DNA of 64,000 nucleotides from Thalassospira profundimaris. Lineage in GTDB: Bacteria > Pseudomonadota > Alphaproteobacteria > Rhodospirillales > Thalassospiraceae. Each line of letters starts with the position of its first letter. Position 1 is the stretch's first letter. Below, piece by piece: positions 62,473 through 64,000 of the stretch. Where the stretch lies: the NCBI RefSeq assembly GCF_003326755.1, contig NZ_JPWH01000001.1, positions 552,227-616,226 of the forward strand, read 5' to 3'. A program made the position numbers and the translations under genes. The notes below the pieces were generated by a model that saw only the letters and a list, made by a program, of their open reading frames with translations, had not been told where the DNA came from and made no database searches.

Positions 62473-63042
62473 ATGACCCATCGTTTGAACCGCTTTTTTA
62501 CCCCCTTCAGGAAACCGGATTCCGGCACGGCCAACGTCACCCGTCAGGGCGGGCGTGTCGCGCCTGTATCCCGTATGCGGGCGACCGGCGGGGCGGCAGG
62601 TGTTGCCAGTGCCAGCCCCGCTTTGCGTTCAAACCTGCCGCTGGCCGGTTTGTCGGTGCGGGGGCGGTATGTGTTGCGCCGCAGTCCGATCCTGCAAATC
62701 GCGGCGATTTTTGCCTTTTGGCTGTTGGGCGAAGCGATTGTCCGTTTTGCGGGCATTCCCGTGCCGGGCGGCATTATTGGCATGGTGATTGTGTTTGCCC
62801 TGCTGGCAAGCCGCCGCATCAGCCTGCACAGCATGCGCCAGGGCGCACAATGGTATCTGGCGGAAATGCTGCTGTTTTTCATTCCCGCCGTTCTGGCACT
62901 TTTGAACCATCATGAACTGTTTGGTCTTTTGGGGGTCAAGGTGCTGCTGGTGATTTTGGGCAGTACCGCATCGGTTATTGCGGTAACGGCGCTGGTGATG
63001 GATCTGTTTATGCGGTTTCGGGGGCGGCATGGTCTGGTTTGA
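62473..63042 (+). CDS. LrgA/CidA-family membrane protein
   Basis: A 189-residue protein. The C-terminal ~120 residues are a normal LrgA/CidA unit with four helices (GEAIVRFAGIPVPGGIIGMVIVFALL, then WYLAEMLLFFIPA). The first ~70 residues are an extra hydrophilic, basic extension not usual in the family. ATG 62473 has AAGGAGAA upstream, so the extension may be real. LrgA and LrgB are holin/antiholin-like proteins linked to murein hydrolase control and to pyruvate or glycolate transport. It overlaps lrgB. Confidence 0.88.
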   Translation: MTHRLNRFFTPFRKPDSGTANVTRQGGRVAPVSRMRATGGAAGVASASPALRSNLPLAGLSVRGRYVLRRSPILQIAAIFAFWLLGEAIVRFAGIPVPGGIIGMVIVFALLASRRISLHSMRQGAQWYLAEMLLFFIPAVLALLNHHELFGLLGVKVLLVILGSTASVIAVTALVMDLFMRFRGRHGLV

Positions 63043-63733
63043 AAACCCGGTGGTGCAGGGCATTTTCTGGTCGCTTGTGACCATCGGGTTTTATCTGGTG
63101 GCGCGCAGGCTGCACCGGCGCTGGCAACGTGGCTGGTTAACGCCGCTTTTGATCACGCCGGTGATTTTGATGGCGCTGGCCTTGCTGCTGCATGAAAATT
63201 ACAGTGACTATATTCGCGGAACCGGCTGGCTGGTGACGCTGCTGGGGCCGACAATGGTGGCCTTTGCCATCCCGATTTACGAACAGCGCAAGTTTATTTT
63301 GCGCCACTGGCCGGTCCTGGCGGTGGGGGCGGTGGCCGGGAGTGCCACGGCCATGATCACCGGCTGGTGCCTGGCAACCTTTTTGGGGCTGGATGGGGCC
63401 TTGCGGTTAAGCCTGTTGCCCCGATCCATCAGCACCCCCTTTGCGATGGAGGTTTCGGGCGATATCGGCGGCATCCCGGATTTAACGGCGGTGTTTGTTG
63501 TTATTACCGGTGTTTTGGGGGCGGTTTTGGGTGAAATCATGCTGGCCCGTTTGCCCGTCGCCTCCAGCCTGGCGCGCGGCGCGGCGCTGGGTATGGGCGC
63601 CCATGGCGCGGGCACCGCCAAGGCCCACGAAATTGGCACCGAGGAAGGATCGGTCGCCGGTTTGATCATGGTCTTGGTGGGGCTGTTGAATGTGCTGGTG
63701 GCTCCTGCAATTGCGCTGTTTTTGCGCGGTTAG
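63029..63733 (+). CDS. LrgB/CidB-family membrane protein
   Basis: A 234-residue polytopic protein with the LrgB core: FAIPIYEQRKFILRHWP, LPRSISTPFAMEVSGDIGGIP and GMGAHGAGTAKAHEIG. It works with LrgA, overlapping its gene by 14 bases. The length is normal. Confidence 0.92.
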   Translation: MVWFENPVVQGIFWSLVTIGFYLVARRLHRRWQRGWLTPLLITPVILMALALLLHENYSDYIRGTGWLVTLLGPTMVAFAIPIYEQRKFILRHWPVLAVGAVAGSATAMITGWCLATFLGLDGALRLSLLPRSISTPFAMEVSGDIGGIPDLTAVFVVITGVLGAVLGEIMLARLPVASSLARGAALGMGAHGAGTAKAHEIGTEEGSVAGLIMVLVGLLNVLVAPAIALFLRG

Positions 63734-63756
63734 CAATGGTTGCCCGAATGTGCGTT

Positions 63757-64000
63757 CTATCTTTCCCAAGGCGGTGTGCCACCAAATTCGGCGACCAGAA
63801 AATCAACAAAGGCGCGCACCCGCGTTGGCAGATAGCGGTTTTCGGGATACAGCGTATAAACCGCGTGTGATGGCGGTGTGCAGTCCGGCAGGACGATTTT
63901 TAACGCACCGGACTGAATATGCGGCCCAACTTCCCACATCGATTTCAGGGCAATGCCGTGCCCGTCCAGGCACCAGCGTGTCAGCACTTCGCCATTGTCC
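63757..64000 (-). CDS. LysR-family regulator, C-terminal part, cut by window end
   Basis: The last ~80 codons of a LysR regulator. The frame stays open to base 64000, reading DNGEVLTRWCLDGHGIALKS. It then has HAVYTLYPENRYLPTRVRAFVDFLVAEF, the typical end of the LysR effector domain (CrgA/DsdC-like group). The DNA-binding part lies beyond the window. Confidence 0.88.
   Translation of the reverse strand, partial: DNGEVLTRWCLDGHGIALKSMWEVGPHIQSGALKIVLPDCTPPSHAVYTLYPENRYLPTRVRAFVDFLVAEFGGTPPWER

Overview
The window reads as chromosomal DNA of a marine-type alphaproteobacterium. The genus Thalassospira or a close Rhodospirillales relative is my best guess. That guess rests on the overall protein flavour, TRAP transport, the sdhCDAB order, a PspF/PspABC module, and a Cas13a that resembles the Rhodobacter-type proteins. 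It was not tested by any search. Genes are densely packed, mostly ATG starts, on both strands. I saw no rRNA, tRNA, insertion sequence or phage gene.

Layout. 1-4.3 kb: end of pheA, a Cache-domain chemoreceptor, and a DEAD-box RNA helicase with a long RG/RD-rich tail. 4.4-9.6 kb: the highlight, a complete effector half of a type VI-A CRISPR system. It has one 1217-residue Cas13a with both HEPN RxxxxH motifs, and a co-oriented array of 20 repeats (36 nt) and 19 spacers (30 nt). Only 12 spacers are distinct, because many units are tandemly duplicated. No cas1, cas2 or other cas gene lies nearby. 9.7-14.1 kb: a periplasmic solute-binding protein, an 11-bp repeat tract and a DctPQM TRAP transporter. 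14.2-19.7 kb: a small membrane protein, then thioesterase, isovaleryl-CoA dehydrogenase, thiolase, beta-carbonic anhydrase and a second acyl-CoA dehydrogenase, behind a palindrome resembling a LiuR-type operator. 19.7-24.8 kb: an ABC-F ATPase, then pspF divergent from pspABC with a sigma-54 promoter between them.

25-33 kb: an AAA ATPase (DUF4143 type), a secreted EndoU-like protein, a serine hydrolase, and a MarR-controlled AaeAB-type efflux operon. 33.4-39.2 kb: a CitE-like CoA-ester lyase with a mesaconyl-CoA hydratase-like protein (C4/C5 acyl-CoA metabolism), then succinate dehydrogenase sdhCDAB. 39.2-43.1 kb: an FMN reductase, a DUF4153 membrane protein whose 3' end looks frameshifted, a TPR lipoprotein and a HAD-phosphatase remnant. 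43-57.6 kb: a purine-catabolism island. Two divergent operons carry puuE-uraD-alc-allA and uraH-xdhABC, followed by guanine deaminase and a BmpA-type ABC importer. Together they would import purines, convert guanine to xanthine and urate, and take 5-hydroxyisourate to ureidoglycolate, glyoxylate and urea. The urate oxidase step is absent from the window. 58.5-60.3 kb: a two-gene, apparently cytoplasmic version of the Aer aerotaxis receptor. 60.3-64 kb: an HDAC-superfamily protein with altered metal ligands, a LysR regulator, LrgA/LrgB-like membrane proteins and the end of a second LysR gene.
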